A DNA stretch of 64,000 nucleotides from Micromonospora rifamycinica. GTDB taxonomy: Bacteria > Actinomycetota > Actinomycetes > Mycobacteriales > Micromonosporaceae. The stretch spans positions 1,426,001 to 1,490,000 of the forward strand of contig NZ_LT607752.1 of assembly GCF_900090265.1 (NCBI RefSeq), in the 5' to 3' direction. Positions 28,101 through 37,290 of the stretch are shown here, one piece after another. Each line of letters opens with the position of its first letter. Positions within the stretch are counted from its first letter, which is position 1. The translations under genes and the position numbers were made by a program. Below the pieces are notes generated by a model. The model was not told the DNA's origin. It made no database searches and saw nothing but the letters and a program-made list of their open reading frames with translations.

Positions 28101-28610
28101 GGCCTCGACCGACCGGTCCCACAGGTCGTCGTCGGGGCGTCCGGTGCCGGCCGCCCGCAGCGCGTCGGCGAACGACCGGCCCGGCGGCGGGGTGCCGGCC
28201 GGCTCGCGCTCCTGCCAGGCCGGGTCGGCCAGCGGCAGGTCACACGGGACGACCGGCACCCCGTTGCGGGCGGCCCAGCGCACCGCGACCAGCTCCGGGG
28301 AGAAATCGGCGAACGGGTAGAACGCCGGCCCCCCACGGTCGCCGACCACCCCGGCCAGCGCCACCGGGGCGGTGGTGGCCGGGTCGGCGAGCCACGGCAG
28401 CCACTCGCCCAGCTCCGGCGGGAGTTCGAGGAGAAGCACCTCGGGTCGGTACCCGGCCAGCAGTCGGGGCAGCACCACCGCCAGCGCGGGCGAGTGGTGC
28501 CGTACCCCGATCAGGTACGGCCGGCGGTGCCCGGCCAGCGCGGTGACCGCGACCGCGGGATCGACCAGCCCCGGGCCGGCCGGCGGTGACGGGTCAGTCG
28601 GTGAGGACAT
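25101..28610 (-). CDS. DUF5682-VWA fusion protein (YehM+YehP-like)
   Basis: 1169 aa from ATG 28610; the start overlaps the end of the MoxR gene by 17 bp. The N-terminal half (about 25-800) matches the DUF5682 type, with RRPYLIGVRHHSPALAVVLP and LLLELPPEL near the beginning. The C-terminal about 170 residues form a von Willebrand factor A domain with an intact metal-ion site: DVSGS near residue 1012, a GGGTHI threonine and DFEEG. In E. coli these are separate proteins (YehM and YehP); here one chain joins them. VWA proteins next to MoxR ATPases usually act as metal-dependent adaptors that hand substrates to the ATPase. No signal peptide. Confidence 0.87.
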   Translation of the reverse strand: MSSPTDPSPPAGPGLVDPAVAVTALAGHRRPYLIGVRHHSPALAVVLPRLLAGYRPEVLLLELPPELGEWLPWLADPATTAPVALAGVVGDRGGPAFYPFADFSPELVAVRWAARNGVPVVPCDLPLADPAWQEREPAGTPPPGRSFADALRAAGTGRPDDDLWDRSVEARAPGADPEAVRRAALAVGWAMRADAERGPGVSPLDLRREAWMRRCLAEAGQGRVAALVGAFHAPALLTGAQDPPPAGPAGASSVVTSLVPYTFGLLDARSGYPAGIRDPQWQQSVLAADGDPAAVESATTGAVVAVCAAIRRAGHPAGPGEAREAVRLALDLARLRGLPAPGRGELVEAIQSVLAHGEVLGRGRAVAGGMEQVLVGDRRGALAPGTPRSGLAPAVRELLTRLRLPGAGDPARELRLDPLRSALDRRREIALHRLVVCGVDYAAPAGGAGVGGVDTVTTRWRVEWSPRTEATIEVAGLRGVTLGQATEGALVERRRRERADGGPTVAAVIAGLADAARCDLAGLAARRLAEVSVTVPAEGSLGELVAALALLDRLRLGHLPGGSGMSPGELGRAVEALEGAAIRQVDGLAGAEDAASAEALATLAQRADAAGAGLRLADCLARLAAGGTPLMAAAAGAVQVLLGLREPAALGRLVASWWDTATTPTGRQQLQGRLTGLLVVAEPLLRASGEVLDGFLDRIETVPDEEFLARLPALRAGFHVVSPAGRDRLLEVVRERLDDTGPAADIAVLDDPEALLVRLRADRAGREALLREGLLTPGPAASSPEPAAVAAAARPADRRRPAGGLSTVDRWRLVLGRESARVGPRARRYATALDELYGAGRGEGAGAEAAGRAGREASFPGVREWAEELSALFGPGVREEVLARAVEAGRLDAVAELDPAAVRPSVELLRDVLTLAGGLPESTVARLRPLVARLVAELTRQLAARLRPALTGLTTPRPTPRPGGPLDLPRTLRANLATIRRDAQGRVMLVPDRPVFRSRARRGVDWRLVLVVDVSGSMEESVIWSALTAAVLAGVPALSTHFVAFSTEIVDLSDRVDDPLALLLEVSVGGGTHIAAGLRYARSLVTVPQRTMVVVISDFEEGFPMGGLLAETRALVEAGCQVLGCASLDDAGRPRYSVSAAGQLVAAGMPVAALSPLELARWVGEQVRR

Positions 28611-29757
28611 CGCGCAGTTCCCAGAGTTGCCGCCACAGCCGTCCGCCGTCCTCGGCCCGCCGCCGGACCGCGCCGTCCCAGTAGCCGAGCAGCTTGGCCC
28701 CGTCGGCGGGGTCGTCCTTGCGGACCACGCCGAGCAGGTGCCCCGGCAGCAGCGACAGCACGTCCCGGTCACCGGGGAAGTAGGCCGCCGCCAGCGCCAG
28801 CGACGACGCGACCGCCACCGCCTCGGCGGTGCTCATCACCGTGGAGGGCCGCTCCACCTCCCAGCCCTCGACCGACCGCCCCGCCCGCAGGTCCCGGAAC
28901 GCGGTGACCAGCGCCTCCAACACCGCGTCGTCGACCGCGAACGGGGCGTGCACCCGCTCCAGCGTGGCGCGGGCCTGCCGCGCCACCAGGGCGACCTCCT
29001 GGGCGAGGTCGCCGATCGGGCCGACCGTCTCGAAGTTGAACCGGCGTTTGAGCGCCGCCGACATCTCCGACACCCCCCGGTCGCGCAGGTTGGCGGTCGC
29101 GATCAGCGTGAAGCCGGGGGCGGCGGGCACGGTCGCCTCGGCGGTGCCGGACAGCTCGGGCACCGCGATCCGCCGGTCGGACAGGATGGACACCAGCGCG
29201 TCCTGGACCTCCGGCAGACAGCGGGTGATCTCCTCCACCCGGGCCACCGCGCCGGTCCGCATCGCGGACAGGATCGGCGACGGCACCAGCGCGGCGGCGC
29301 TCGGCCCGTGCGCGAGCAGCAGGGCGTAGTTCCAGCCGTACCGGAGCTGGTCCTCGGTGGTCCCCGCGGTGCCCTGCACGACCAGCTCGCTGGTGCCGCA
29401 GATCGCGGCGGACAGCAGCTCCGACAGCATCGACTTGGCGGTGCCCGGTTCGCCGACGAGCAGCAGGCCCCGTTCCCCGGCCAGGGTGACGACGCAGCGT
29501 TCGACCAGTGCCCGTTCCCCGACGAACTTGGCGGCCACGGCCAGGGTGCGGGGCAGGTCGTCGCGGCGGGCCTGCCGGGGCAGCTCCAGCGGGGCACCGC
29601 CACTGCCCACGATGAAGGTGACCACCGCACGGGGGGTCAGCCGCCAACCCGGCGGTCGGGGCCCGTCGTCGTACGCGGCGAGGAAGGCCAGCTCGGTGGC
29701 GTGGGCGTGCTCGGCCGGCTGGACCTGGCGAGCCGCCGGGGTGGTCGCGGTGGTCAT
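28594..29757 (-). CDS. MoxR-family AAA+ ATPase (YehL-like)
   Basis: 387 aa; ATG at 29757 overlaps the preceding stop by 4 bp. Walker A GEPGTAKS at residues 102-109, a Walker-B-like segment ending VARVEEITRCLPEVQDALV, and sensor residues around LIATANLRDRGVSEM. By family knowledge it is a hexameric chaperone-like ATPase working with the VWA-domain protein encoded next to it. Cytoplasmic, coupled on both sides to operon neighbours. Confidence 0.92.
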   Translation of the reverse strand: MTTATTPAARQVQPAEHAHATELAFLAAYDDGPRPPGWRLTPRAVVTFIVGSGGAPLELPRQARRDDLPRTLAVAAKFVGERALVERCVVTLAGERGLLLVGEPGTAKSMLSELLSAAICGTSELVVQGTAGTTEDQLRYGWNYALLLAHGPSAAALVPSPILSAMRTGAVARVEEITRCLPEVQDALVSILSDRRIAVPELSGTAEATVPAAPGFTLIATANLRDRGVSEMSAALKRRFNFETVGPIGDLAQEVALVARQARATLERVHAPFAVDDAVLEALVTAFRDLRAGRSVEGWEVERPSTVMSTAEAVAVASSLALAAAYFPGDRDVLSLLPGHLLGVVRKDDPADGAKLLGYWDGAVRRRAEDGGRLWRQLWELRDVLTD

Positions 29758-32700
29758 CGGCGCCTTTCCGTAACAAGATCGTCGAAGCGGGGGGCGTCAC
29801 CCTCGACCAGCCGGGCCCAGGCGAGCGCGAACAGCCGGGGTGCGGGGGCGACCGGGGAGACGATGCCCAGCGCGGTCACGCCGCCCTCGCCCCCGATCAG
29901 CAGCGGTAGCTTCCACCGTTCCAGGGGCAGCAGCGGCGCCTTCAGCGCCAACCAGCCGCCGGGCAGGAACAGCGACCGGCCGGCCCGGGGCCGCTTCGCC
30001 GCGACGACGTGCTCGGTCGCGGCCAGCTCGGCGCGGGCCGCCTTGAGCCGGGCCGGCTTCCAGCCGGTCCACCGGGCGACGTTGCGGTCGGTCGGGTCGG
30101 GCAGGGCGAGCAGCTGCAGGTAGAGCGCCGCGGCGTCGGCGCCCAGCCCGAGCGTCGAGGCGACCGTCGCGACCAGCTCGGGGTCGGACCGGGTCGGGTC
30201 CTGCGCGAAGCCGTCGTCCATCGCCGGGACGACGTGCGACACCACCTCGCTGAGCTGGTCACCGAGCAGCGCGCGCAGCGCCGCCAGCAACGGCTCGTTG
30301 ACCTGGTCGAGGCGCGCCCGCAGCACGGCCAGCGCCGGATCGTCCAGCCCGGACAGCCGGGACGGACGCAACCGGACCTGCTGCCAGCGGGTCGTCGGAG
30401 GGATCAGCACCGGGCCGACCTCGGTGCCCGCCGGGCCGGTCGTCACCGGGAGACCGAACGCGGCGGTGAACGCCGGGAGCTTGTTGCCGTCGAGGTGGCC
30501 GACCGAAACGGTGAACCCGGGATCGGCCAGCCGCTGCCGGGCCAGTCGGGCGGCCACCGGCAACGCCGACCGGATCGGGTCGTCGACGGCCAGGTGGTAC
30601 GCCAGCCACGGCAGGGTCCTGGTCAGCGCGATCAGCGCGTCGTCGTCGTCCACGCCGGAGTCGGCGCCGGCCAGCCAGGGGCAGGTCGCCGCGTTGGCCA
30701 CCCAGTGGACCACCGTCGAGGCCGGGAGCGGGCTGGTCACCTCGGCCCGGTCGAGCTGGACGATCAACTCGTCGGCGACGGGTCGACGTCGCCCGTGCCG
30801 CCGGATCCACTCCTCGACGATCAGGTCCTGCCGGGGTCCGTCGACCCAGAGCGTCGCCGGGTCCTCCGGCAGCAGCCGCCCGAGCAGCCCGGCGAAGGCC
30901 TGGCGGCCGCGCCCGCCGGTGCCCCAGAACCGGGCCGCCGCGGCGGCGGCCGCCGCGTCGGGCAGCTCCAGGATGGTCCGCAGCTCGGCCGGGGCCTTCT
31001 CCCACACGAGCCGGGGTAGGCCGGTCAGCAGCAGCACCGCCTCGGCATGGCTCATGCCCGCCGCCTCGGACAGGGTGCGCGCCCAGCCAGGCTGCCACTC
31101 CAGCGGCCCGTTGGCCCGGGCGAGCCGGACGAACTCGTCGAGCCGCTGCGGCGTGACGTCGCCGGTCGGCAGGATCTCCTCCTCGGTGATCCGGAAACCC
31201 GGCACCGCCGAGAACCTCCCGGTCGGCGTCCAGTCGAGCACGTCGAGCTCCCGGTCGTCGGTGTCGACGGCGAGCACCAGCGTCCGTCGGCCGCCCTCGG
31301 TCAGCACCTGCCCCCGGGCCTGGTCGACCGGGGTGCCGGCGTCGGCGACCAGGGTGAGCCGCCGCAGCCGGCTGCCCGCGGTGAGGAGCCCGGAGCGGGC
31401 GCACACCTCCAGCAGCGTCAGCAGCGCCTCGCGTACCTCGGACAGGCAGATCGGGGCCACCGCCCGGTACATCGCGGCCGGCAGCACCCCCAGCAGGTCG
31501 AACCAGTCGAGGTCACCGTCGAGTCGACCCCGGGCGTCCGGTGTCGGGTCGGTGCCGGTGAGCACGGCCCCCGCGCGGGAGATCAGCCGCAGGGAGCTGT
31601 CCTCCGCGCTGTAGCAGTACTGGATCAGCCCGGCGAGCCCCTCGGAGAGCAGCCGGTCGACCGCCGGTGCCCCGGCCGGGGCCTGCTCCTGCGCCGGCAG
31701 GGCATTGGCCTGTTCGCCGTCGAGCACGGCGGCCAGCGTCCGTAGTCGGGCCATCTGGGCGGCGGCCCGGCTGACGAGCCCGGCGACCCCGGCGACGAGG
31801 GCGGGCGCGGTGAGCTGCGGGAGGTACCGGCCGACCAGAGCGCGCACCTGGGCGGCGTCCTGACCGGCCGCCTCGGCCAGTAGCGCGCCGGCCTGTGCGT
31901 CGGTGACGCCCCGAAGCGCCGCCGAACCGGCCTCGTCGCGGGGCCGCAGGAAGTGCCAGTACTCCAGGGGCGGCACCAGCCGGGTGCCGGCGGCGAAGGC
32001 CGACCGCTCCGCGCCGAGCTGGTAGCGCCCGAGCAGGAAGCCGTCCTCGGCGCAGAGCAGCAGCTCGCCACCGGAGCCCCGGCCGTGGTGCAGCACGCCG
32101 AAGGTGGTGTCCGCGCCGGGGAACCGCACCGCCGCCGCCAGCTTGCCGCCGGGGGACACCCCCGCCGGCAGGGCGAAGGAGCGCCCGTCCACGGACTCGC
32201 CGGTCCAGCCGCCGTCCGCCGCGCGCCGGGCCCGCCAGCCGGCCAGCCCGGCCGCGTGGCCCAGCGGGCCGGCCGACGACTCGACGGGACGCAGCCAGGA
32301 CGCCTCCGCGTCCAGCGGCCGCCCGTCGAGCGTGCCGTCCTCGAAGAACGTCGGCCGGGAGAACCGGCCCGGCTCGCCCGTGGCGGGGTCGTACTCGCGC
32401 CAGCCGAGCGGGTGGTCGGCGGCGCGTACCCAGTAGGTGTCACCGTCGCTGATCACCCGGCCGCCGGTCCGCTCGCCCCGGTCACCGACCCGCAGCGGAC
32501 GCCGCCCCTGGGTGCGCCCCCCGCCGGGCAGCGGCAGCGACAGCCGGGGGTAGTTGGTGAAGGCGTCGTCGGGGAGGACGAAGACGTCGTCCGGTGCCCC
32601 GCTCCAGTAGGCGGCCCGGTCGCGGCCCCGGTCCCAGCAGACCAGCAGCTGCCCGTCGACGTAGCGCAGGACCAGCCGCCAGCGGTAGCGGTTCTCCCCG

Positions 32701-34508
32701 GCCGGGATCCGCATCAGGTGCTCGAGTGCCACCCCGTCCGGCCCGGCCACCGAGACCAGGTCGCCGGTGACCAGGAGCAGGTACGGCCACTGCCCGGTGA
32801 GCTGCACGTCCACCGTCGACTCGGCGAGCCGTTCGGTGGCGGTGTCCAGGGCCGGCCAGCCGTACTCGTCGAGCAGGCCGGAGCGCAGCGTGCGGCCGAG
32901 GACCGGGCCGAGGTCGTGGTCGACGAGCCGGCGTACCGCGTCGGGGTTGACGGCGAACCCGGTCGGGCAGGCGACCGTGCCGACCCGGTCGAGGTGGTGG
33001 TCGAGGGTGGGCAGCCCCTGCCGTCCGACGGCATCGGCGAGGGTGTCCAGCCAGCCCCGCAGGGCGGTCCGCAGACCGGGCACCGCAACGATCTCCGTCA
33101 CCCGCGGCGTCGGGTCGCTCAGGTCGCGCGAGCCGGAGCTCAGCCGCCGCTCGACCCCCTCGACCAGGATCGGCAGGAACCGCCGGTCGGCGGCGACGGC
33201 GACCAGGTCGCGCCGCCCGTCGGTCTCGTCGGCCAGCCACGAGTCCAGCCGGTGCCGGACGCTGTCGCCCGGATCCGCGACGGGCACCCCCAGGGCCAGG
33301 CAGGTGTCGAGCAGGTCGAGGTCCACGGTGTCGTGGGAGCGGCAGAGCACGACCGGCACCCCGTCGGCCTTCAGCCGCCCCGCCATCCGGGCGACCAGCG
33401 CCAGCAGCCCGGGGTGTCGCTTGCGGACGTGCCACGAGCGGCGCTCCCGGTGCGCGTCGAACCGGCTCAGCCAGCCGGCCGGTCCGTCCGGCGCGGCGGC
33501 CTCGGCGGGTACGCCGTCCGCCGGCCCGGTCAGCGCCAGGGTGGCACCGGCGTCCTCCAGCACGCCCAGCCAGACGTCATCGCCGCAGTGCTGCGGGGTC
33601 AGCCCGAGCAACCGGCCGCGCAGGGCGGGGTCGGTGGCGGCGAGCCGGGCCAGCGGTGCCCGATAGGCGTTCCAGAACGCCTCCGGCGCCCGGTTGAGCG
33701 CCGGTGCGGCCAGCAGCTCGCCGAGCACCCGCTCGTCCTCGGCGGCCGGGTCGAGGCCGGCGGCGCGGGCCAGCCGGCGCAGGTCGGTGTGCATCGCCGC
33801 GTACGGGGGCAGGCCGCCCAGCGTGCGCTCCACGCACAGCCGCAGGAACATCGCGTACGCGTCGGCCGGTGCGCGCCGGGTCGCCAGGTCCCGGGCGTGG
33901 CCGGAGAGCGCCTTCGCGGTCAGCGCGCCGGCCAGCGCGAACTCGAGGAAGACGGCGTGCTGGCGGTCCTCGTCGATGGTCAGCCCGTAGGCGCGTTCGG
34001 CGTCCCGGGCCTTGCCGAACATACTCGCCGCGTGGGTCACGCTGTCGGCGGCGAGGAACGCCCGCCCGGCCTCCTCGAAGAACGTCGGCAGGAAGTGCGG
34101 CACCGACCGGGCCAGCCGCTCGCCGAGGGCGTTGAAGCCGTCCTTCGCCGGGCCGATCCGGGACTTCGCCGTCCGGGCCAGCCGCTCGATCTCCTTGACC
34201 AGGGCCAGGGCGTGGTGCCCGTTGGCCGGGTCGTGGACCAGCGCCCAGGCCGGGAAGCCGAGGGCCTGCTGGCGGACCACGCCGACCGGGGTCACCCGGT
34301 CCGGCGGGGTGAAGCCCAGGAACTCCATGGACAGGTCCTCGGCCTCGCCGAGGGTGTCGATGACCAGCCGGACCACGGTCCGGCCGGCGAGGGCCGGGTG
34401 GGCGTAGCGGCGGGCGGTCAGGGTGGCGGCGGTGTCGTCCTTGGCCACCACCGTGCCGACGGGCAGCACCGCTCCCGCCTCCAGCAGGTCCATCGTGTCG
34501 GCGCTCAC
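29754..34508 (-). CDS. Giant conserved protein of MoxR/VWA/SWIM operon, function unknown
   Basis: 1584 aa, ATG 34508 overlapping the stop of the DUF4132 gene by 4 bp. The N-terminal third is helical with conserved-looking stretches (VRQQALGFPAWALVHDPANG; IGPAKDGFNALGERLARSVP), followed by mixed alpha/beta regions. There is no nuclease, kinase, helicase or membrane motif that I can identify. As far as I recall, similar long proteins accompany the same partners in other actinobacteria, sometimes labelled only as DNA-binding. It probably takes the role of substrate or scaffold for the MoxR-VWA pair, or replaces part of E. coli YehI. Its size and its position second in the operon make it the main unknown of the system. 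Confidence 0.8.
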   Translation of the reverse strand: MSADTMDLLEAGAVLPVGTVVAKDDTAATLTARRYAHPALAGRTVVRLVIDTLGEAEDLSMEFLGFTPPDRVTPVGVVRQQALGFPAWALVHDPANGHHALALVKEIERLARTAKSRIGPAKDGFNALGERLARSVPHFLPTFFEEAGRAFLAADSVTHAASMFGKARDAERAYGLTIDEDRQHAVFLEFALAGALTAKALSGHARDLATRRAPADAYAMFLRLCVERTLGGLPPYAAMHTDLRRLARAAGLDPAAEDERVLGELLAAPALNRAPEAFWNAYRAPLARLAATDPALRGRLLGLTPQHCGDDVWLGVLEDAGATLALTGPADGVPAEAAAPDGPAGWLSRFDAHRERRSWHVRKRHPGLLALVARMAGRLKADGVPVVLCRSHDTVDLDLLDTCLALGVPVADPGDSVRHRLDSWLADETDGRRDLVAVAADRRFLPILVEGVERRLSSGSRDLSDPTPRVTEIVAVPGLRTALRGWLDTLADAVGRQGLPTLDHHLDRVGTVACPTGFAVNPDAVRRLVDHDLGPVLGRTLRSGLLDEYGWPALDTATERLAESTVDVQLTGQWPYLLLVTGDLVSVAGPDGVALEHLMRIPAGENRYRWRLVLRYVDGQLLVCWDRGRDRAAYWSGAPDDVFVLPDDAFTNYPRLSLPLPGGGRTQGRRPLRVGDRGERTGGRVISDGDTYWVRAADHPLGWREYDPATGEPGRFSRPTFFEDGTLDGRPLDAEASWLRPVESSAGPLGHAAGLAGWRARRAADGGWTGESVDGRSFALPAGVSPGGKLAAAVRFPGADTTFGVLHHGRGSGGELLLCAEDGFLLGRYQLGAERSAFAAGTRLVPPLEYWHFLRPRDEAGSAALRGVTDAQAGALLAEAAGQDAAQVRALVGRYLPQLTAPALVAGVAGLVSRAAAQMARLRTLAAVLDGEQANALPAQEQAPAGAPAVDRLLSEGLAGLIQYCYSAEDSSLRLISRAGAVLTGTDPTPDARGRLDGDLDWFDLLGVLPAAMYRAVAPICLSEVREALLTLLEVCARSGLLTAGSRLRRLTLVADAGTPVDQARGQVLTEGGRRTLVLAVDTDDRELDVLDWTPTGRFSAVPGFRITEEEILPTGDVTPQRLDEFVRLARANGPLEWQPGWARTLSEAAGMSHAEAVLLLTGLPRLVWEKAPAELRTILELPDAAAAAAAARFWGTGGRGRQAFAGLLGRLLPEDPATLWVDGPRQDLIVEEWIRRHGRRRPVADELIVQLDRAEVTSPLPASTVVHWVANAATCPWLAGADSGVDDDDALIALTRTLPWLAYHLAVDDPIRSALPVAARLARQRLADPGFTVSVGHLDGNKLPAFTAAFGLPVTTGPAGTEVGPVLIPPTTRWQQVRLRPSRLSGLDDPALAVLRARLDQVNEPLLAALRALLGDQLSEVVSHVVPAMDDGFAQDPTRSDPELVATVASTLGLGADAAALYLQLLALPDPTDRNVARWTGWKPARLKAARAELAATEHVVAAKRPRAGRSLFLPGGWLALKAPLLPLERWKLPLLIGGEGGVTALGIVSPVAPAPRLFALAWARLVEGDAPRFDDLVTERRR

Positions 34509-35380
34509 CGGCCATCCTCCTCTTGTGCTGCCACGACCCGTCCGGCGTACAGCGCGGCGGCCATCCGGGTTCCTTCCGACCAGGCCACCGGGCCGACCGT
34601 GCCCAGCGGCAGGGCGGTGCCGTGCCGGTCGGTGAAGACGAGGTCACCGGTCTCGGTCTCGTAGTACGGGTCATCGGCGCCGACCCACGACCGGGCCTCG
34701 ACGGTGTGGCCGTCCTCGACGATCCGGCACACCGCGTTGCCGCCGCGCACCGGATAACCGAGCTTCGTCGCCCGGGCCGTCAGGTGGCGGAGCTGGTCGT
34801 ACCGGCCGCCGGAGTAGTCGCCGACCCGGGTCGCCGTCGGGTCGACGTCCGGCCCGCGGACCCAGGTCTGCCGGAAGAGCTGGTCGACCGACTGGCGGAC
34901 CTGGAGCTCGGCGGCGAACTCCCGCAGGTCGTCGAGGTCGTCGAGGGTGACCGGGTGGGGGACGACGATCCGTCGGGCGGTCCGCCGGACGGTGTCGCCG
35001 TCGAGGTCGACCAGCCCGACCTGACCGTCGCCCGCGTCGCGGAGCAGACCCACCCCGTCCGGATCCCGGTGGCCGTCGTCGTCGAGCACCGCGACGACGA
35101 GGTCGGTCAGCGCGGTGCGCCACGCCTCGTCCGGCCACACCTCGGTCAGCACCGACACCGGCACCGGCAGCGAGCGCACCATCCAGCGTTCGATGTCCGT
35201 CCGGCACTGGGCCTCGTGCCGGGTCAGCCACTCGGTGAGCTGGCGCAGCCCGAGCACCGTCGGATCGTCGCGTAAGGACGCCGGCACGGAACGGAGTTCC
35301 CGTCCCTTGGCGTTCCGCGCCACGACGTCGCCGTCACGGAGAGCGACCTGATAGCCACCCGGCACCGCTGACCATCCCAT
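34505..35380 (-). CDS. DUF4132-domain protein (YehI C-terminal-like)
   Basis: 291 aa from ATG 35380 (MGWSAVPGGYQVALRDG), matching the usual start of short actinobacterial DUF4132 proteins; an upstream in-frame extension has no SD. It has the characteristic order of an N-terminal basic/acidic strand pair, an RQLTEWLTRHEAQC helix, WPDEAWRTALTDLVV, and the IVVPHPVTLDDL...RQSVDQLFRQTW block. E. coli YehI combines such a domain with WGR. It is first in the five-gene operon; the 4-bp overlap with the next gene implies coupled expression. Confidence 0.8.
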   Translation of the reverse strand: MGWSAVPGGYQVALRDGDVVARNAKGRELRSVPASLRDDPTVLGLRQLTEWLTRHEAQCRTDIERWMVRSLPVPVSVLTEVWPDEAWRTALTDLVVAVLDDDGHRDPDGVGLLRDAGDGQVGLVDLDGDTVRRTARRIVVPHPVTLDDLDDLREFAAELQVRQSVDQLFRQTWVRGPDVDPTATRVGDYSGGRYDQLRHLTARATKLGYPVRGGNAVCRIVEDGHTVEARSWVGADDPYYETETGDLVFTDRHGTALPLGTVGPVAWSEGTRMAAALYAGRVVAAQEEDGR

Positions 35381-35936
35381 GTGGACATCCCATGCTCGAC
35401 CGATCAAGACACCGGAGGCTAGCCCACCCGGACGACAAAAACGGCCGCCGTCCCGCCCCGCGGCCACCGGCCCGGCACTGGCAGGATTCCTCACTGTCGG
35501 TGAGGAGCAGTGGAGAGCAGCGATCCCCAAGCGCCGCCGATGGTCGCCGCCGCCGGTCGGGAACCGCTTCCCCCGCAATCGGTCCACCTGCCGAAGTGCA
35601 GGTCACCGCGATCGGCGGGCCGACCGTCGCGCCGGACCGGCGGAGGCGGGTAGCACCCGACCGCAAGCTCACCGCCAGTGATGATTCTTACTCCGACCGG
35701 GGCGACGGGGCCGGTGGGGCCGCAGGGGGCGGTGGTGCCGCCGTGACCAGTCGACATCGCCCGGGTGATGCCCCGCACGGCACCGATGGGCGTTTCACCC
35801 GCCGAAAACTGACCGAACGGACAGTCACCGCCCGTAGCCTTTCCGCTGCCACCCGGCTGTTCGACGGACAGCCGTCTAATCGCCTGATCGGCACTCTTGG
35901 GTCATCCCCGTTCACCGTCCGTGAGGGTTCCCCACC
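35381..35936. other. 556-bp divergent intergenic region
   Basis: Separates the DUF4132 operon from the exopolysaccharide operon. A CGGCTGT-N7-ACAGCCG inverted repeat near 35852-35872 is immediately followed by TCTAAT (35875-35880), a possible -10, suggesting a regulated promoter for the 35937 gene. GAGGG lies 10 nt before that ATG. No gene is recognised. Confidence 0.4.
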
Positions 35937-37289
35937 ATGTCGCAGCTGCTGCCCGCCGCCCGGCCCGACGTCCCGGCCATCGTCGGGGGTCCGACGGCGA
36001 TACCGGATCCGACCGCCGCCCCCGCCACCGGAGCGCGTACCGCCGTGGTGGGCCTCGGGTACGTGGGCCTGCCGACCAGCCTGGCCCTGGTCGCCAGCGG
36101 ATCCCGGGTGATCGGCGTGGACATCGCCGCTACCCGGCTCGACGACATCCGGGCCGGTCGGGCCGACCTGCTCGACGCCGACCAGGAACGGCTGCGCGAG
36201 ACGCTCCGGGCCGCCGACCCCGCGCTGCGCCTCACCACCGCGATCAGCGAGATCGCCGACGCCGACACGGTGCTGATCTGCGTGCCGACGCCGGTGGACC
36301 GGCACCTCGCCCCGGACCTCACCGCGTTGCGGGCCGCCTGCGCGGCGGTGGTCGCCCACGCCCGCCCCGGCCAGACCATCGTGCTCACCTCCACCAGCTA
36401 CGTCGGCACCACCCGCGAGCTGCTGGTCGCCCCGCTGGCCGACCGGGGCCTGCGGGTCGGGCAGGAGGTGTGGGTGGCCTTCGCGCCGGAGCGGGTCGAC
36501 CCCGGCAACGACCGGCACCGCCAGGAACTCACCCCCCGGGTCGTCGGGGGCACCACCCCGGACTGCACCGCGCGGGCCGCCACCGCGCTGGCCCGGATCA
36601 CGCCCCTGGTGCACCGGCTCGGCTCGCCCGAGGCCGCCGAGATGACGAAGCTGCTGGAGAACACCTTCCGGGCGGTCAACATCGCCTTGGCCAACGAGTT
36701 CGCCGACCTCTGCCGCGACCTGCACCTGGACGTCACCGAGGTGATCGACGGGGCGGACACCAAGCCGTACGGGTTCATGGCCTTCCAGCCCGGCCCCGGG
36801 GTGGGCGGGCACTGCATCCCCTGCGACCCGCACTACCTGCTCTGGCAGGTCCGCGGGCAGCGCCGCGAGGCCCCCCTGATCGAGACCGCGATGCGGGGGA
36901 TCGCCGCCCGCCCCCGCCGGGTGGTGGACCGGATCCGGGAGCTGCTCGCCGGGGCCGGGCGCCCCCTGCTCGGTGCCCGGGTGCTGGTCGCCGGGGTGAC
37001 GTACAAGCCGGGGGTCGCCGACGTCCGGGAGTCCCCGGCCCTGGAGATCATCGGCGAGCTGGTCCGGGCCGGCGCGGAGGTCGGTTTCGTCGACGAGCTC
37101 GTCGACACCGTCCGCACCCCCGACGGCCAGACCCTGCGCCGGGTCGCCGACCCGGCCGACCGGGAGTGGGACCTGGTGGTCGTGCACACCCGCCAGTCCG
37201 GCCTGGACGAGGCGTGGCTGAGCGGGCAGCCGATGGTGCTCGACGCCACCTACCGGCTCGCCGGGCTGCCCCGGCGGGAGGTCGTCTGA
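35937..37289 (+). CDS. Nucleotide-sugar 6-dehydrogenase, UDP-HexNAc (WbpA/WecC) type
   Basis: 450 aa. After a variable 30-residue N-terminus comes the NAD-binding GLGYVGLPTSLAL, then the central domain with the catalytic Cys293 in GGHCIPCDPHYLL, and the C-terminal nucleotide-binding part (GVTYKPGVADVRESPAL). The GGHCIPxDPxYL form marks the UDP-GlcNAc/ManNAc dehydrogenase branch rather than UDP-glucose dehydrogenases (GGSCFPKD). It oxidises C6 twice to give a UDP-N-acetylhexosaminuronate. One base separates its stop from the glycosyltransferase start, so it supplies precursor to that enzyme. Confidence 0.9.
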   Translation: MSQLLPAARPDVPAIVGGPTAIPDPTAAPATGARTAVVGLGYVGLPTSLALVASGSRVIGVDIAATRLDDIRAGRADLLDADQERLRETLRAADPALRLTTAISEIADADTVLICVPTPVDRHLAPDLTALRAACAAVVAHARPGQTIVLTSTSYVGTTRELLVAPLADRGLRVGQEVWVAFAPERVDPGNDRHRQELTPRVVGGTTPDCTARAATALARITPLVHRLGSPEAAEMTKLLENTFRAVNIALANEFADLCRDLHLDVTEVIDGADTKPYGFMAFQPGPGVGGHCIPCDPHYLLWQVRGQRREAPLIETAMRGIAARPRRVVDRIRELLAGAGRPLLGARVLVAGVTYKPGVADVRESPALEIIGELVRAGAEVGFVDELVDTVRTPDGQTLRRVADPADREWDLVVVHTRQSGLDEAWLSGQPMVLDATYRLAGLPRREVV

Positions 37290-37290
37290 G

